The notes: generated by a model from the letters alone, not told the origin. A stretch of 64,000 nt of DNA from Estrella lausannensis (GCF_900000175.1 NZ_CWGJ01000025.1:64396-128395); one strand, 5' to 3'. Numbered from the stretch's first letter, positions 8,613-17,821 are shown. Translations and numbers: made by a program.

Positions 8613-9563
8613 TTATTTGCCCTTCAGTCCAAGATCCCGCATCAGCTCGGCATCTTCTTCAACAGTCCTGTTTTGGACTGTCAGCAACTTGTTTCCCTGG
8701 AATATGGAATTGGCCCCCGCCAAAAAGCAGAGCGCCTGCGCCTCTTTGGAGAGCGACTCTCTTCCTGCCGAGAGGCGTATCATGGAGCTTGGCATCGCGA
8801 TGCGGGCTGTTGCAATGAAGCGCACCAGTTCAAACAGAGGGATTTTTTCCCGATGGGCAAATGGGGTTCCTTCGATGGGCACCAAAGAGTTGACGGGGAC
8901 GGATGCGGGGTGGGGCCGCCTTTTGGCGAAGGTTAATATGAGCTGCAACCGGTCCTCTTTGGTTTCGCCAAGCCCGAGGATGCCTCCGGAGCATACTTTA
9001 AGACCGGCTTTGTCTGCGGCGTCCAGCGTTTTGATCCGTTCATGGTAGGTTCTTGTGGTCACTACTTCGGGATAGTACCGCTCTGACGTGTCGAGGTTAT
9101 GGTTGTAGTAGGTGAGACCGGCCTCTTTGAGTTTTTGCGCCTGGTCTTCAGTCATCATGCCGAGTGTGCAGCACACGGAGAGCCCCATCTCCTTGATGGA
9201 TGAAATCATCTCCCGGATCTTCTCAAACTGCGCTCCTTCTTTGACATCCCGCTGAGCGACGCTAAGGCAGATGCGGCTTGCCCCGGACGCTTTGGCGTCG
9301 GCCGCTCGTTTCAGCACCTCCTCTTTGTCTAAACTCCTTTCGGGGGTGACAAATGTCTGGTAGCGGGAAGACTGGGCGCAGTAGCGGCAGTCCTCCGGAC
9401 AACCGCCCGTTTTAATCGAGATCAGTCGGCAGACATCGATGGTATAGGGGTCATGATGCTGAAGATGGACGCTGCGGGCGCGATCGATTAACTGCAGTAG
9501 AGGGAGATCGTGAATCTCTTGCAGTTCCTGTTCTGTCCAGTCATACCGGAGTGAAGTGTTCAT
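8613..9563 (-). CDS. bioB: Biotin synthase
   Basis: A radical-SAM enzyme inserting sulfur into dethiobiotin. The 4Fe-4S ligands are C55-x3-C59-x2-C62 (GGCPEDCRYC), and the YYNHNLDTS and CSGGILGLGE blocks, diagnostic of BioB, are present. At 316 residues the length is normal. It is the first gene of the operon; the 227-bp gap to the divergent winged-helix gene must hold the operon promoter. No strong Shine-Dalgarno precedes the ATG (GGCTAGAAC). Confidence 0.95.
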   Translation of the reverse strand: MNTSLRYDWTEQELQEIHDLPLLQLIDRARSVHLQHHDPYTIDVCRLISIKTGGCPEDCRYCAQSSRYQTFVTPERSLDKEEVLKRAADAKASGASRICLSVAQRDVKEGAQFEKIREMISSIKEMGLSVCCTLGMMTEDQAQKLKEAGLTYYNHNLDTSERYYPEVVTTRTYHERIKTLDAADKAGLKVCSGGILGLGETKEDRLQLILTFAKRRPHPASVPVNSLVPIEGTPFAHREKIPLFELVRFIATARIAMPSSMIRLSAGRESLSKEAQALCFLAGANSIFQGNKLLTVQNRTVEEDAELMRDLGLKGK

Positions 9564-9808
9564 GTTCTAGCCAAAAATTGTGGTTTATTGTGGAAAGTGG
9601 CGATTGTAGAGCGATGATTGTCCACTTAACAACCGCAATTTTCTTCTAATAAACTATAAAATAGTCTATACAATGCTGTTTAAGGGTTGTATATTTTCAG
9701 TTCTTCTCTTCTACATATCTGATATTCTGAGTGAAAGAGCGCAAGTTGGTTAAATATGAATAACCTAAAAAGTAGTCTATATAAAGATGGATGCGGGGTG
9801 TTTATTTT
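9564..9808. promoter_or_regulatory. Divergent intergenic region between bioB and a winged-helix gene, with repeated TAGTCTATA
   Basis: TAGTCTATA occurs twice in direct orientation, at 9662-9670 and 9773-9781. A perfect short palindrome ACTAT-AAA-ATAGT lies at 9653-9665, overlapping the first copy. I do not see a clear BirA-type box (TTGTAAACC and its inverse). The arrangement is what an operator for the divergent DNA-binding protein would look like, but this is inference from motif placement only. Confidence 0.35.
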
Positions 9809-10585
9809 ATGCTGGAACCTTTGTTTGGAACCAAAAATATCGAAAGAATCCTCCTTTTTCTTTTCATCAACGGAAAATCGTATGGCACAGAGCTCGCAAG
9901 AGCCCTTAAGACTCCCTTGACTCCTCTACAGAAGGGATTGACCCGGCTGGAGAAGGGGGGAGTCCTTCTCAGTTATTTCGAGGGAAGAACCAAGCTCTAT
10001 CGCTTAAATCCGGCCTATCCTCCGCTGCAGGAGTTGGAGGCGCTTTTAAAAAAGGCCTACACCTTGCTTCCGACAGAAGAAAAGAGGCGCTACTATCTAC
10101 TTAAAACCGACTCGAAACTGAAAAAATTTGACATTCTCTATGCCGCTTGGGAGCGGTTGCAGAGGGTGCAACATGTCTCGTTGAAATCGCAGAACGGCTC
10201 TCTTAGCGAGGGGGCCTATTCCGGCAAAGGGCAGGGCGAAGTCACTGTGATTGGAGAGGGTGGCGATATTTTGATCTTTCAGGAAAAGGGCACGCTGACC
10301 AGCAAAGAGGGAGAGGCTTTTTCTTTCAGCAATGTTTTCCGCTGGACCTTAGACCGTAAGTCAGCAGTGATTACGCTTGAACATTTAAGAAGAGGATGGA
10401 ACCATCCGGTCTATTTGTTTGACTTAGCTCCCCAAAGCAACCACTCCCTGGCATCGGTTGATGCCCACCACTGCGGCGGGGACTCTTACATGGGGCAGCT
10501 GTTGCTGGAGCCTTCCTCGGTAAGGCTGCACTGGCGGGTGATCGGTCCAAAGAAAAATGAGGAGCTTGATTACTACTACTCTTAA
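9809..10585 (+). CDS. Winged-helix protein fused to a DUF6314 domain
   Basis: 258 residues from the ATG at 9809, preferred over 9791 because GGGG lies about 10 bases upstream of it. Residues 1-80 form an ArsR/MarR-like winged helix (YGTELARALKTPLTPLQKGL then LEKGGVLLSYFEGRTKLYRL). Residues about 110-258 match the DUF6314 pattern: a GKGQGEVTV strand, FSNVFRWTLD, AHHCGGDSYMGQ and the closing WRVIGPKKNEELDYYY. DUF6314 proteins are small beta-barrel proteins of unknown ligand. The fusion suggests a ligand-responsive regulator. It is divergent from the biotin operon, so regulation of bio genes is possible. It converges on the phosphatase gene with a 6-bp gap. Confidence 0.72.
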   Translation: MLEPLFGTKNIERILLFLFINGKSYGTELARALKTPLTPLQKGLTRLEKGGVLLSYFEGRTKLYRLNPAYPPLQELEALLKKAYTLLPTEEKRRYYLLKTDSKLKKFDILYAAWERLQRVQHVSLKSQNGSLSEGAYSGKGQGEVTVIGEGGDILIFQEKGTLTSKEGEAFSFSNVFRWTLDRKSAVITLEHLRRGWNHPVYLFDLAPQSNHSLASVDAHHCGGDSYMGQLLLEPSSVRLHWRVIGPKKNEELDYYYS

Positions 10586-10591
10586 ATTGAC

Positions 10592-11476
10592 CTAAGATGA
10601 TTTTTTCAAGAACTCGAAATAGTCAAGTACGGCCTGTTGCTGCCTGCTGTTCAAGTTGATCCGCTCTCTCGTGGTTTTGACATAGGCAATCGCGTGGGCG
10701 ACTGCGTGGCTGTCGACGGCGGCTCCCTTGGTGAGGCCAATCTCCTCCCGCTGATATTGCAGCAGGTAGCAGATGACGGCAGTCGCGCTCCGGCCGCGGC
10801 CGGCTTTGCAGTGGACATAGACATTTTCCCCTCTTGCGAGAGTGTCATGGATCAGAGCGACCGCTTGCTGCAGCTTCTCTGCCGGCACGGGATTGAAGTC
10901 TGACGTCGGTATCAGTGTCTGCTCGATGCCCGCCTCTTCCCAGTCAGCGTGAGAGACCGGCGTCCCCCCAAATGTGATGCTTTGCTGCTCGAAGGGTTCG
11001 ATCAGCGAGACTACTTCTGTAATGTTTTTGCTTTTAAAGTCTTCCACGTGGTCGTAGTTATGCAGGGGGATTCCACCTAGGTAGAGTTTTCCTTTGCCGT
11101 GTGCCGATTCTGTCTCGTGGACCACATGCATCCAGCCCTGCTGCCCGGCGGAGAGACGGGTGAAAATCAGGCTGGTCTCGTAGACGAGGCCTTTAAAGTT
11201 GATATTGAGTATTGGTATGGCGATGATCACTCCGGCAATGGCTAAGGGGATAAAATGCAAGCTAAAGGGGGCTGTCAAAACAAGGGTGGCGCTTAAGGCG
11301 CCGATTAAAAGCAGGAGTCCTAAACCCTTCAAAAGGGGGAAGTGGCACGCCTCGTCTTTAAATACCGGGTGTTCTTTGGCAAAACGGGCCGTTTTGCTCT
11401 CCGTTGTCACCTCCGCGGTATCGTTTTCGGCCGCATAAAAGGCGCTGGTCGGCCTGAGTCCTTCTATATTAATCAT
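10592..11476 (-). CDS. Membrane-anchored dual-specificity phosphatase, PTPMT1-like
   Basis: 294 residues. Two predicted membrane segments (about residues 50-70 and 74-93) are followed by a dual-specificity phosphatase domain. The signature H222-C-K-A-G-R-G-R229-S supplies the nucleophile C223 and the phosphate-binding arginine, and T191-S-D-F-N supplies the likely general acid D193. The strings KLYLGGIPLHNYDHV, SLIEPFEQ and VYVHCKAGRGRSAT resemble PTPMT1, the eukaryotic phosphatidylglycerophosphate phosphatase, more than ordinary bacterial low-molecular-weight phosphatases. A role in phosphatidylglycerol synthesis is therefore plausible; a host-directed phosphatase effector is the alternative. 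It stands alone, convergent with the DUF6314 gene. Confidence 0.75.
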   Translation of the reverse strand: MINIEGLRPTSAFYAAENDTAEVTTESKTARFAKEHPVFKDEACHFPLLKGLGLLLLIGALSATLVLTAPFSLHFIPLAIAGVIIAIPILNINFKGLVYETSLIFTRLSAGQQGWMHVVHETESAHGKGKLYLGGIPLHNYDHVEDFKSKNITEVVSLIEPFEQQSITFGGTPVSHADWEEAGIEQTLIPTSDFNPVPAEKLQQAVALIHDTLARGENVYVHCKAGRGRSATAVICYLLQYQREEIGLTKGAAVDSHAVAHAIAYVKTTRERINLNSRQQQAVLDYFEFLKKSS

Positions 11477-11588
11477 AACAACCCCTATTTTTTATTAAAT
11501 TATAGGGTGATTTTGTTAAATTATGATTAAGATATTTTTTGCATTGAAAGCCTATCAGGGTTTGATGCTCTTGCGCTAAAAACCATTT
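11477..11588. other. AT-rich gap between the phosphatase and the Wzc-like gene
   Basis: The gap presumably carries the phosphatase promoter. TTGAAAGCCTATCA near 11544 resembles the variant arm (GAAAGCCTATCAAAA) of the dispersed repeat, but no partner arm is visible. Nothing else is recognised. Confidence 0.25.
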
Positions 11589-14519
11589 TTAATCTGTGAA
11601 GAGGTATGAGAGCTTGTCCAGATCCTGATGGCTTGCCAAGTAACCGACCTGCTGCACCGTTTCATCGTCAATCGTGACAACCGTGTGTTCAAAAAGAGGC
11701 GTTTTCGCAAGAGCGGCGCCCTCTTCGAAGGTGTCGTCGGAGTAGGCGATCACCCGATCATAATTTTTAAGGCACGTCTCTAAAAGCACCTTGAACTCTT
11801 TGGAAAGTATCTTCTCGGTGCCGTGGCGCGACGGGCCGCCGCTGGCAAGAAAATCGATCCCCTCTCTCTTTTGAATCGGGTAGGCCTCTTGCGGCTTTTC
11901 CAGGGCGTCCAGTAACCCAAAGCCCTCGTTTTGGTCAAAGCAGAGCGAGATTAAGAGGACCTTTTCGCCGGCAAAGCTAAAGAGGGAGGCCAGTTGATGG
12001 CCGTAGTGCGGTCCATTTCCTTCGAGAAGGAGGCTCGTCTTGGCCCTTACCGGACTGTTCAGTCGCCACATCAGCCTGCGCAGCGTTTCCAAGTCTCTAT
12101 CGGCAATGATATCCCCTCCCTTGGTTTTCCGCGCTACTCTTCCGGCAACAAAGAGGCCGGCCTCCGTCAGGTTTTTGGGAGAGGCGCGAAGACCTGCGAA
12201 GCCTTCTTTGGCAATAAAATAGGTTGAGGAAAAGAGAAAACCTAAAAAGGCTCCGGCCAGAGATAGCAGGAGTAGATGGGGGTTTTTCGGGAAATAGGGG
12301 GTGTCGGCCGTGTCGACCGGAACCGACTGCACCACTTCCATGCTCGACTGCAGGTTTTTCGCTTCGATCGTCTGTACAATTTGCGTGTATACTTTTTTGA
12401 CCAGGTCGATCTTCTGCTCGATCATCAGCTCCTGGATGCGCTTTTCCGGCATCGCTTTCAGCTCGTCGCGGATGGAAAATATCTGGTCGTACACTGCACC
12501 CTTCTCCTGCTCGAGAGCGTCAATCCTCTGACTGATGAAGTCGCTCACTTGCTTTTCAAGGATCGAAATCTGTTCCCGGTAGAGAGAGAGCATGCCTCCC
12601 TGCAGGGCATAGATGGCATCCCGCAGCAGCTGTGTTTTCAGCCCAAGAATATCTGTCGATTGGGAAATATGCATCTCCAGGTAACCCCTCTGGGTGAGGA
12701 GCTCCTCGCGGATCCTTTCCTGCTCTTTTTGGCTGCGGATGGAGGGGTTTTGCAGGTCTAAAAGAAGTTTACTGTACCTGTTGGCAATCTCTTTGCCGAT
12801 GGGGTCTTCAATCATGGAAGCCAAAGGCGACAGCTCCATTTCCTTGTTCTTAATACTCTCGATGAGGAAATGGTTTTTAACGATTTGCGACTCGGAAGCG
12901 CTCAGCTCCTTGTTGTAGTAGGCCAGAAGCTCTTTGGAGGCGCTAAGCCCCATGCCTTCGAGCTCCGACTCCACATCTGAAAGATGCTGAAGCCTCTCTT
13001 TCAGAGTCTTTTCCTGGATTTGGAAGTACTGGATCAGGTTGACAAGGTAGGCGGAGAACTGCTCTTTGAGCGCTTGCATTTCTCGTTTGGCTTCCCATCT
13101 TGCCGAGGCTTCGTTGGATGTGGCGGCCTTTACCTGGAGCGGAGCCATCTTTTCAATCCAGCTTTCCAGGGCGCATTTTTTATTCGCCTTGAGAGGCTCT
13201 TTCAAAATCAGCTCTTTATCACTTTGCAGATCCGCTAAAAGCTCTCTAAGCGCTTTGGAAGAGTCTTTTGCCTCGTCGATTTCATATAGCTGCCGGCCGA
13301 GAGTGGGCATCCGATCCTCGCCTCCGATCTTGGGGTTGCCTTTAACGGACAGCGACAGGGCGTCAGCTTCCATCTTGAGCGTACGGATCTCGGAGAAGAG
13401 GGATTGCACTGCCGGAGGAACATTGGCCATGGGCGAGGCGTCGCAGAGCTCGAATCTGTCATCCTTAAGCCTGGAGAGCCTCTCCACCTCGAAATTAATG
13501 GCCGAGATGCGCTGGACAAATTCTTGCAGGTTTTTAGTCAGGAAGTCCATAGCCAGCAGGTTGCTTGCAAATCCTGAGCTGTTCATCTTGTCGGCCTGGT
13601 CGCAAGCGTGCTTGTAGAGCATATTGGTCAGAAGCAGATTTTCCTCGTCTTCCCGCTGCCTCAAATACTGGATCTGCTCGCTTGCAACTTTTTGGTTCTC
13701 CTCTTCGAGCCATTCGCGGTAGAGCTCCATCAGGCTATTGAGAATAGCTGACGACATGACCCGGTCTTCGTAGATCACCTTTAGGTTCACCACTCTTTTG
13801 TCTTTCGGATCGGGAGTGATCTTGATTTTATTGCTGAGATTTTCCGTCACCTTTCGCTTAGACTTTAGCGTCAGGTTGAACCGGTTGTCCAACGGCTTGT
13901 TCAAAAGCATCAGTGTGAATGAGTAATCCTCTTCTCGGAAGGGCTCTCCAAAAATTCCCTCACGGGGCTCTTTGCCTCCGCCTTCGACAAGATACCGGGT
14001 GTCGCTGAGAGGAGTGATGGAGAGAGACGAAGCCACTTCGCTTGGGTAGTTGATGTCGATAGCGCGGATAGGCCGATGAAAGTCGTCGACGCCAGGTCTT
14101 GCCTTTTTGAGAAGAAGAGCCGCTTCGGCCTTGATGTTCCTAAACAGGTTTTGCAGAGGGATTCCCTCTTCGCTAAGAGGAACGATTTCAGCCTGGAGCC
14201 CGAGTCTGTCAACCAGGCGCTTCATCAGGTTTTTAGACTTGAGAACGGTAATGGCGCGGCTTTGATGGTCGCTGCTCGATCCCAAAGCCATCAAAGACGT
14301 CAGGCCGCCGTCTTTTCTGTCGGACGAGGAGAGGCCCTGCTCACGGAACGTCGCTTCCACTTCGTAGCCGACCGGCCTGGAAGCTATATAGGAAAAGACA
14401 GTGAAGGCCGAAGCCAGGGTAAAGAAAGTGATGCGGCTTTTATTTCTTTTGAGGACAGATAGATAATCTTCAAAAGATGCCAAAAATGTTACTTTGCTTG
14501 CCTTCATAATCCTTACCAA
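11589..14519 (-). CDS. Wzz/Wzc-like polysaccharide co-polymerase with a degenerate kinase domain
   Basis: 976 residues. The N-terminal Wzz-type segment has a membrane helix near residues 30-50. A very long, largely coiled-coil periplasmic region (about 200-720) follows. A second membrane helix sits near 770 after a proline-rich stretch (VPVDTADTPYFPKNPHL), typical of chain-length regulators of exported polysaccharides. The cytoplasmic C-terminus aligns in layout with bacterial tyrosine kinases, but the Walker A position reads LEGNGPHYGHQLA, lacking the GKS/T, and there is no terminal tyrosine cluster. It is probably catalytically dead. It lies 22 bp downstream of the Wza-like lipoprotein gene in the same operon. 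Confidence 0.72.
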   Translation of the reverse strand: MVRIMKASKVTFLASFEDYLSVLKRNKSRITFFTLASAFTVFSYIASRPVGYEVEATFREQGLSSSDRKDGGLTSLMALGSSSDHQSRAITVLKSKNLMKRLVDRLGLQAEIVPLSEEGIPLQNLFRNIKAEAALLLKKARPGVDDFHRPIRAIDINYPSEVASSLSITPLSDTRYLVEGGGKEPREGIFGEPFREEDYSFTLMLLNKPLDNRFNLTLKSKRKVTENLSNKIKITPDPKDKRVVNLKVIYEDRVMSSAILNSLMELYREWLEEENQKVASEQIQYLRQREDEENLLLTNMLYKHACDQADKMNSSGFASNLLAMDFLTKNLQEFVQRISAINFEVERLSRLKDDRFELCDASPMANVPPAVQSLFSEIRTLKMEADALSLSVKGNPKIGGEDRMPTLGRQLYEIDEAKDSSKALRELLADLQSDKELILKEPLKANKKCALESWIEKMAPLQVKAATSNEASARWEAKREMQALKEQFSAYLVNLIQYFQIQEKTLKERLQHLSDVESELEGMGLSASKELLAYYNKELSASESQIVKNHFLIESIKNKEMELSPLASMIEDPIGKEIANRYSKLLLDLQNPSIRSQKEQERIREELLTQRGYLEMHISQSTDILGLKTQLLRDAIYALQGGMLSLYREQISILEKQVSDFISQRIDALEQEKGAVYDQIFSIRDELKAMPEKRIQELMIEQKIDLVKKVYTQIVQTIEAKNLQSSMEVVQSVPVDTADTPYFPKNPHLLLLSLAGAFLGFLFSSTYFIAKEGFAGLRASPKNLTEAGLFVAGRVARKTKGGDIIADRDLETLRRLMWRLNSPVRAKTSLLLEGNGPHYGHQLASLFSFAGEKVLLISLCFDQNEGFGLLDALEKPQEAYPIQKREGIDFLASGGPSRHGTEKILSKEFKVLLETCLKNYDRVIAYSDDTFEEGAALAKTPLFEHTVVTIDDETVQQVGYLASHQDLDKLSYLFTD

Positions 14520-14541
14520 GTTCTAAGAGTCCGTCATAGGG

Positions 14542-15639
14542 CTATCGAGTCAGGTCATACAGTCCGTACCCTGCCTGAATTCCCGTGACGGATGGCAGCA
14601 GCTGGTCGATAAAGCGATTCCATTTGGTGATCGGCTTTTCAGATACATAAACTGTATCGCCCGGCATCAAGAGGAGGCTGTCGTTGGGCAGGTGGATGAT
14701 GTGTTCCCAGCAAAGAACATAGATTTTCGGGCAGGGGATATTTCCTCTGATGACCTGAATATTCCTTTTGTCACCCGTGTAGGGTATGCCGTGTGCCGCC
14801 ACCAGTGCCTCTCGAAGGGACATCGAACCGTAGGGCATATCGACCGGCCTTGGCAGTCCCACCTCTCCCATGACCATGACTTGCGAGTCGGAGGGGTTGG
14901 CGATGAAGACTTTGTCTCCACCGCGCATGACGATGTTCTGGGACATGTCCCCTTGCACCATAAGCTGATGGATATCGATGCCGAGCATTTCGCCCTCTCT
15001 TAAGACATAGCTCTTGAACAGATTGGCGTTGGGGGGGATGTGCGCTTTGGCGATCACTTCGAACAGGCGGATTTTTCCATCGACCGGTACGGTGTCTGTC
15101 GCCACAAGGCCTGCCAGTTCAACTTTTCTTGCCAAGCGGTCCTTATAGGTGACAAAGACTTCAGTGCCTTTGATCTCCCGGTCGAACTCTTCCTGAAGTT
15201 TGTCCCTTGCTTCATCCAGAGTCAGTCCCGCAACTTCCACGGGAGGGATATCAGGCAGATCCACCTTGCCGTTTTTAACCTTAAACCCGCCGACCGTCTG
15301 GTTGATGAACTGAATCGATTCCATCAGGTCTTTTCTTTGAGGGTGGTAGATGACGATATTGAGAATATCATCATCGGCGACGCTGTCTTTGTACTCCTCC
15401 ATCGCGTCATAGGGCAGCTCATCTAAGCATTTGCCCTGCATCTCGAGTATGGAAACTTTTCCCTGTCTGATTTTATAAGAGTCCATGACAAATTCGTCGG
15501 CTCCGTACATACCCCATCCTCTTTTTTGGGTGCAGCAGGAGGGAAGAAGCACGAGCGATGTCATGAAGAGCAGGGCAGGAAACAGGGTGGCCAAATAGGA
15601 AGCGGCTCTTAATTTTTTGGCAAACAGGCACCGGATCAT
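14542..15639 (-). CDS. Polysaccharide export outer-membrane lipoprotein, Wza-like
   Basis: 365 residues. Basic N-terminus, hydrophobic segment and lipobox LLPSC with the lipidated cysteine at about residue 35. The Poly_export domain (DILNIVIYHPQ and PPVEVAGLTLDEARDKLQEEF) is followed by SLBB-type blocks (GDKVFIANPSDSQVMVMGEVG and MPGDTVYVSE). In other Gram-negatives Wza forms the outer-membrane channel for capsule or exopolysaccharide with Wzc. It begins 6 bp after metK ends, which suggests co-transcription with metK and the Wzc-like gene. No polymerase or glycosyltransferase of a capsule locus lies next to it. Confidence 0.85.
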   Translation of the reverse strand: MIRCLFAKKLRAASYLATLFPALLFMTSLVLLPSCCTQKRGWGMYGADEFVMDSYKIRQGKVSILEMQGKCLDELPYDAMEEYKDSVADDDILNIVIYHPQRKDLMESIQFINQTVGGFKVKNGKVDLPDIPPVEVAGLTLDEARDKLQEEFDREIKGTEVFVTYKDRLARKVELAGLVATDTVPVDGKIRLFEVIAKAHIPPNANLFKSYVLREGEMLGIDIHQLMVQGDMSQNIVMRGGDKVFIANPSDSQVMVMGEVGLPRPVDMPYGSMSLREALVAAHGIPYTGDKRNIQVIRGNIPCPKIYVLCWEHIIHLPNDSLLLMPGDTVYVSEKPITKWNRFIDQLLPSVTGIQAGYGLYDLTR

Positions 15640-15645
15640 TTTTTA

Positions 15646-16824
15646 CTACCCCTCGGTTGTATAGGCTGCTTGCCTGATCGCTTCTTTGATCTTCTCAACT
15701 TTGTCAAGCCTCTCCCAGGTGAATCCCTCTTCTTCCCTTCCGAAGTGGCCTCCCGAAGCAGTAGCCTTATAGACAGGTCTTCGCAGATTCAGCGATTCGA
15801 TGATGCCTTTAGGGGATAAATCGAACACAAGGGGAATGACATGAGCGAGAAGAGATTCGGGGACTTGGCCTGTACCGAAGGTGTTCACCTTGATGGAAAG
15901 GGGGTAGGCCACGCCGATGGCATAGGAGATCTGCACTTCGCATCGCCTGGCAAGACCGGAGCCGACGATATTTTTGGCAACCCAACGCGCGGCATACGAT
16001 GCCGATCTGTCTACCTTGGTCGGATCTTTTCCCGAGAAGGCTCCGCCTCCGTGCCTGCCCATGCCGCCATAGGTGTCAACGATGATTTTGCGGCCGGTCA
16101 GGCCCGTGTCGCCGGCAGGCCCTCCTATCACAAATCGACCGGTGGGATTGATGTAAAAAAGTGTGTTCTCATCGATAAATCCGTGAGGGGCGAGCTGATG
16201 GACTAAAGCTGTCATATCGTGGACCAGCGTTTCTTGCTTCACCTTGGGGGAGTGCTGTGTGGAAATCACTACGGAGTTTAAGCGCACAGGCCTGTCGTTG
16301 CGGTCATACTCGACCGTTATCTGGGATTTGGCGTCGGGTCTCAGGTAGTCAAGATCCTTTGATTCCCGAAGAGCCCTAAGCTCCCTTACGATGGAGTGGG
16401 CGAGCATGATCGGAAGGGGCATCAGCTCTTTGGTTTCATCACAAGCGTAGCCAAACATGATCCCCTGGTCGCCGGCACCCATTTCTTTTCCTTCGGCTTC
16501 ATCAACGCCGGCTGCAATATCGGTCGACTGTTCGGAGATTGTCGTTAGGATGCCGCATGATTGGTAGTCAAAGCCGAGCGAGGGATCATCATACCCGATA
16601 TCCCGGATCGCCTCCCTGACAACTTTGCGGTGGTCGATGTGCGCTTTCGAGGAGATCTCGCCCGCTAAAACGACAAGGCCGGTCGTGACAAGCGTCTCAC
16701 AGGCAACGCGGGAGTTTGGGTCTTCTTTGAGATAGGCATCGAGGATGGAATCCGATATGGTGTCCGCGACTTTGTCCGGATGACCTGCCGCGACAGATTC
16801 AGAAGTGAAAAGATAATGAGCCAT
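15646..16824 (-). CDS. metK: S-adenosylmethionine synthetase
   Basis: 392 residues from the ATG at 16824 ([18 protein letters not shown]), the family's usual start; the open frame extends to 16905 with non-conserved residues. It makes SAM from methionine and [15 protein letters not shown] and the [19 protein letters not shown]-like block (here [20 protein letters not shown]) are the signature loops. Classical Chlamydia import SAM, so a metK gene fits an environmental chlamydia and supplies BioA and BioB in this same window. First gene of an apparent metK-wza-wzc unit. Confidence 0.95.
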   Translation of the reverse strand: MAHYLFTSESVAAGHPDKVADTISDSILDAYLKEDPNSRVACETLVTTGLVVLAGEISSKAHIDHRKVVREAIRDIGYDDPSLGFDYQSCGILTTISEQSTDIAAGVDEAEGKEMGAGDQGIMFGYACDETKELMPLPIMLAHSIVRELRALRESKDLDYLRPDAKSQITVEYDRNDRPVRLNSVVISTQHSPKVKQETLVHDMTALVHQLAPHGFIDENTLFYINPTGRFVIGGPAGDTGLTGRKIIVDTYGGMGRHGGGAFSGKDPTKVDRSASYAARWVAKNIVGSGLARRCEVQISYAIGVAYPLSIKVNTFGTGQVPESLLAHVIPLVFDLSPKGIIESLNLRRPVYKATASGGHFGREEEGFTWERLDKVEKIKEAIRQAAYTTEG

Positions 16825-16950
16825 ATCCAAAAAAGGTTTTGTGTTCTTCATGGTTATCCCGGCAAATGCGGTTTGATGCGGGGGTGAACCTGGGAAAGCA
16901 GGCAAAGCCCCCTCTCGGGACCGTATTTAGCAAGGCTTGAAAACCCGATA

Positions 16951-17020
16951 ATACCGAAAGCGTCTCAAAATTTGGGATTTTGGCTTTGAGAAAGCCAAAT
17001 TTCGGGACACTTTCGGTATA
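16951..17020. repeat. Dispersed palindromic element, complete short copy
   Basis: Starts ATACCGAAAGCGTCTCAAAA and ends GGGACACTTTCGGTATA, so the two arms are inverted repeats. The middle holds a second inverted pair, GGCTTTGAG and its partner around AAAGCC. A further ATACCGAATA directly follows, suggesting an adjoining partial arm. Confidence 0.85.
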
Positions 17021-17149
17021 ATACCGAATAAATAAAGGACATCCGGTATCTTAAGAGCAAAGTGGAATTGATCGGTAATACTCAAAAGTCAAGTACTTGA
17101 AAAGGGAATATAATAAGAGGAGAGGAATATTGCAAGAACCTCTCTCAAT

Positions 17150-17190
17150 ATCCCGAAACTATCCTCAATTTTGAGACGGTTTCGGTATAG
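17150..17190. repeat. Dispersed palindromic element, minimal copy
   Basis: CCCGAAACTATCCTCAA is followed at once by TTTTGAGACGGTTTCGGTATA; the arms pair with little loop. With the copy at 16951 it accounts for most of the gap between metK and the small exported-protein gene. Confidence 0.65.
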
Positions 17191-17262
17191 AGAGTTTGAT
17201 TGAGATAGGTGCTACGAGAGCGGATCGCTTAAAAAGGCAGAGGACCCGCTCCATGAATTCAA

Positions 17263-17499
17263 TCAGTTGACGCGGATAAACAAGACAGGGTTCCTGTGGG
17301 TGCCTTCCGCAATCTGCTTGTCTCCGGAGTAGGCAATTTCAAAAGTGAGCGTTTTGTTTTGCTGAGTGGCCAAAGAAACAGACTGCTCATAGGCATTTTG
17401 CTGCCCATTCATCGGCTTCGATGCCTCTCTCGGCGGATCCCCATATAGAGAGGGGGCGGCTAAAATCAAGGCCGACAAAATGAGGGGGTGGTATTTCAT
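17263..17499 (-). CDS. Small exported protein of unknown function
   Basis: 78 residues. A clear signal peptide (KYHPLILSALILAAPSLYG) is followed by a short hydrophilic domain with TLTFEIAYSGDKQIAEG and a final VLFIRVN strand. A strong ribosome site (GGAGGTG, eight bases before the ATG) supports it being real. It stands alone between two repeat-filled gaps. I do not recognise a family. Confidence 0.72.
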   Translation of the reverse strand: MKYHPLILSALILAAPSLYGDPPREASKPMNGQQNAYEQSVSLATQQNKTLTFEIAYSGDKQIAEGTHRNPVLFIRVN

Positions 17500-17530
17500 G
17501 CAGCACCTCCTTGTGCACGTTTTGAATTTA

Positions 17531-17606
17531 AAATCGAAAGCCTATCAAAATTTGGCATGGGAACTTTGATCAGGCCTAACCTAAGTGTTGAGAGACTTTC
17601 GGTGTA
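17531..17606. repeat. Dispersed palindromic element, short copy with variant left arm
   Basis: Left arm AATCGAAAGCCTATCAAAATT (variant GCCTATC instead of GTGTCTC) and right arm TTGAGAGACTTTCGGTGTA. It lies upstream of the small exported-protein gene. The same GCCTATC variant recurs, inverted, at 22531 and 61298. Confidence 0.75.
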
Positions 17607-17790
17607 ACCGGCTCGATGGCACTATAACCTTACCATAGACCTGCAGTGCTTTTTTCTCTAAGGATTTGTCTGTTTTTATGTGATTGGAAATTAGTGGGTT
17701 GTGTGGATTCGAATGCTTTGGTTTTGAGCGGTTTATAAAAAATGAGGGGGAAGAGCTTAAGGCTGCACGTGCTAAAAGCGGACGGATTTA

Positions 17791-17821
17791 AAATTCCAAA
17801 TTTTGCGATCCGTTCGGTTTA
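17791..17821. repeat. Degenerate repeat arm
   Basis: ATTCCAAATTTTGCGATC then CGTTCGGTTTA resembles the right arm of the dispersed element with several mismatches. Weak. Confidence 0.35.

Noticed and set aside
9564-9660. A BirA operator upstream of bioB
   Set aside because: Fragments such as TTGTTAAG and TTGTGG occur, but no spaced inverted pair matching the BirA box was found.
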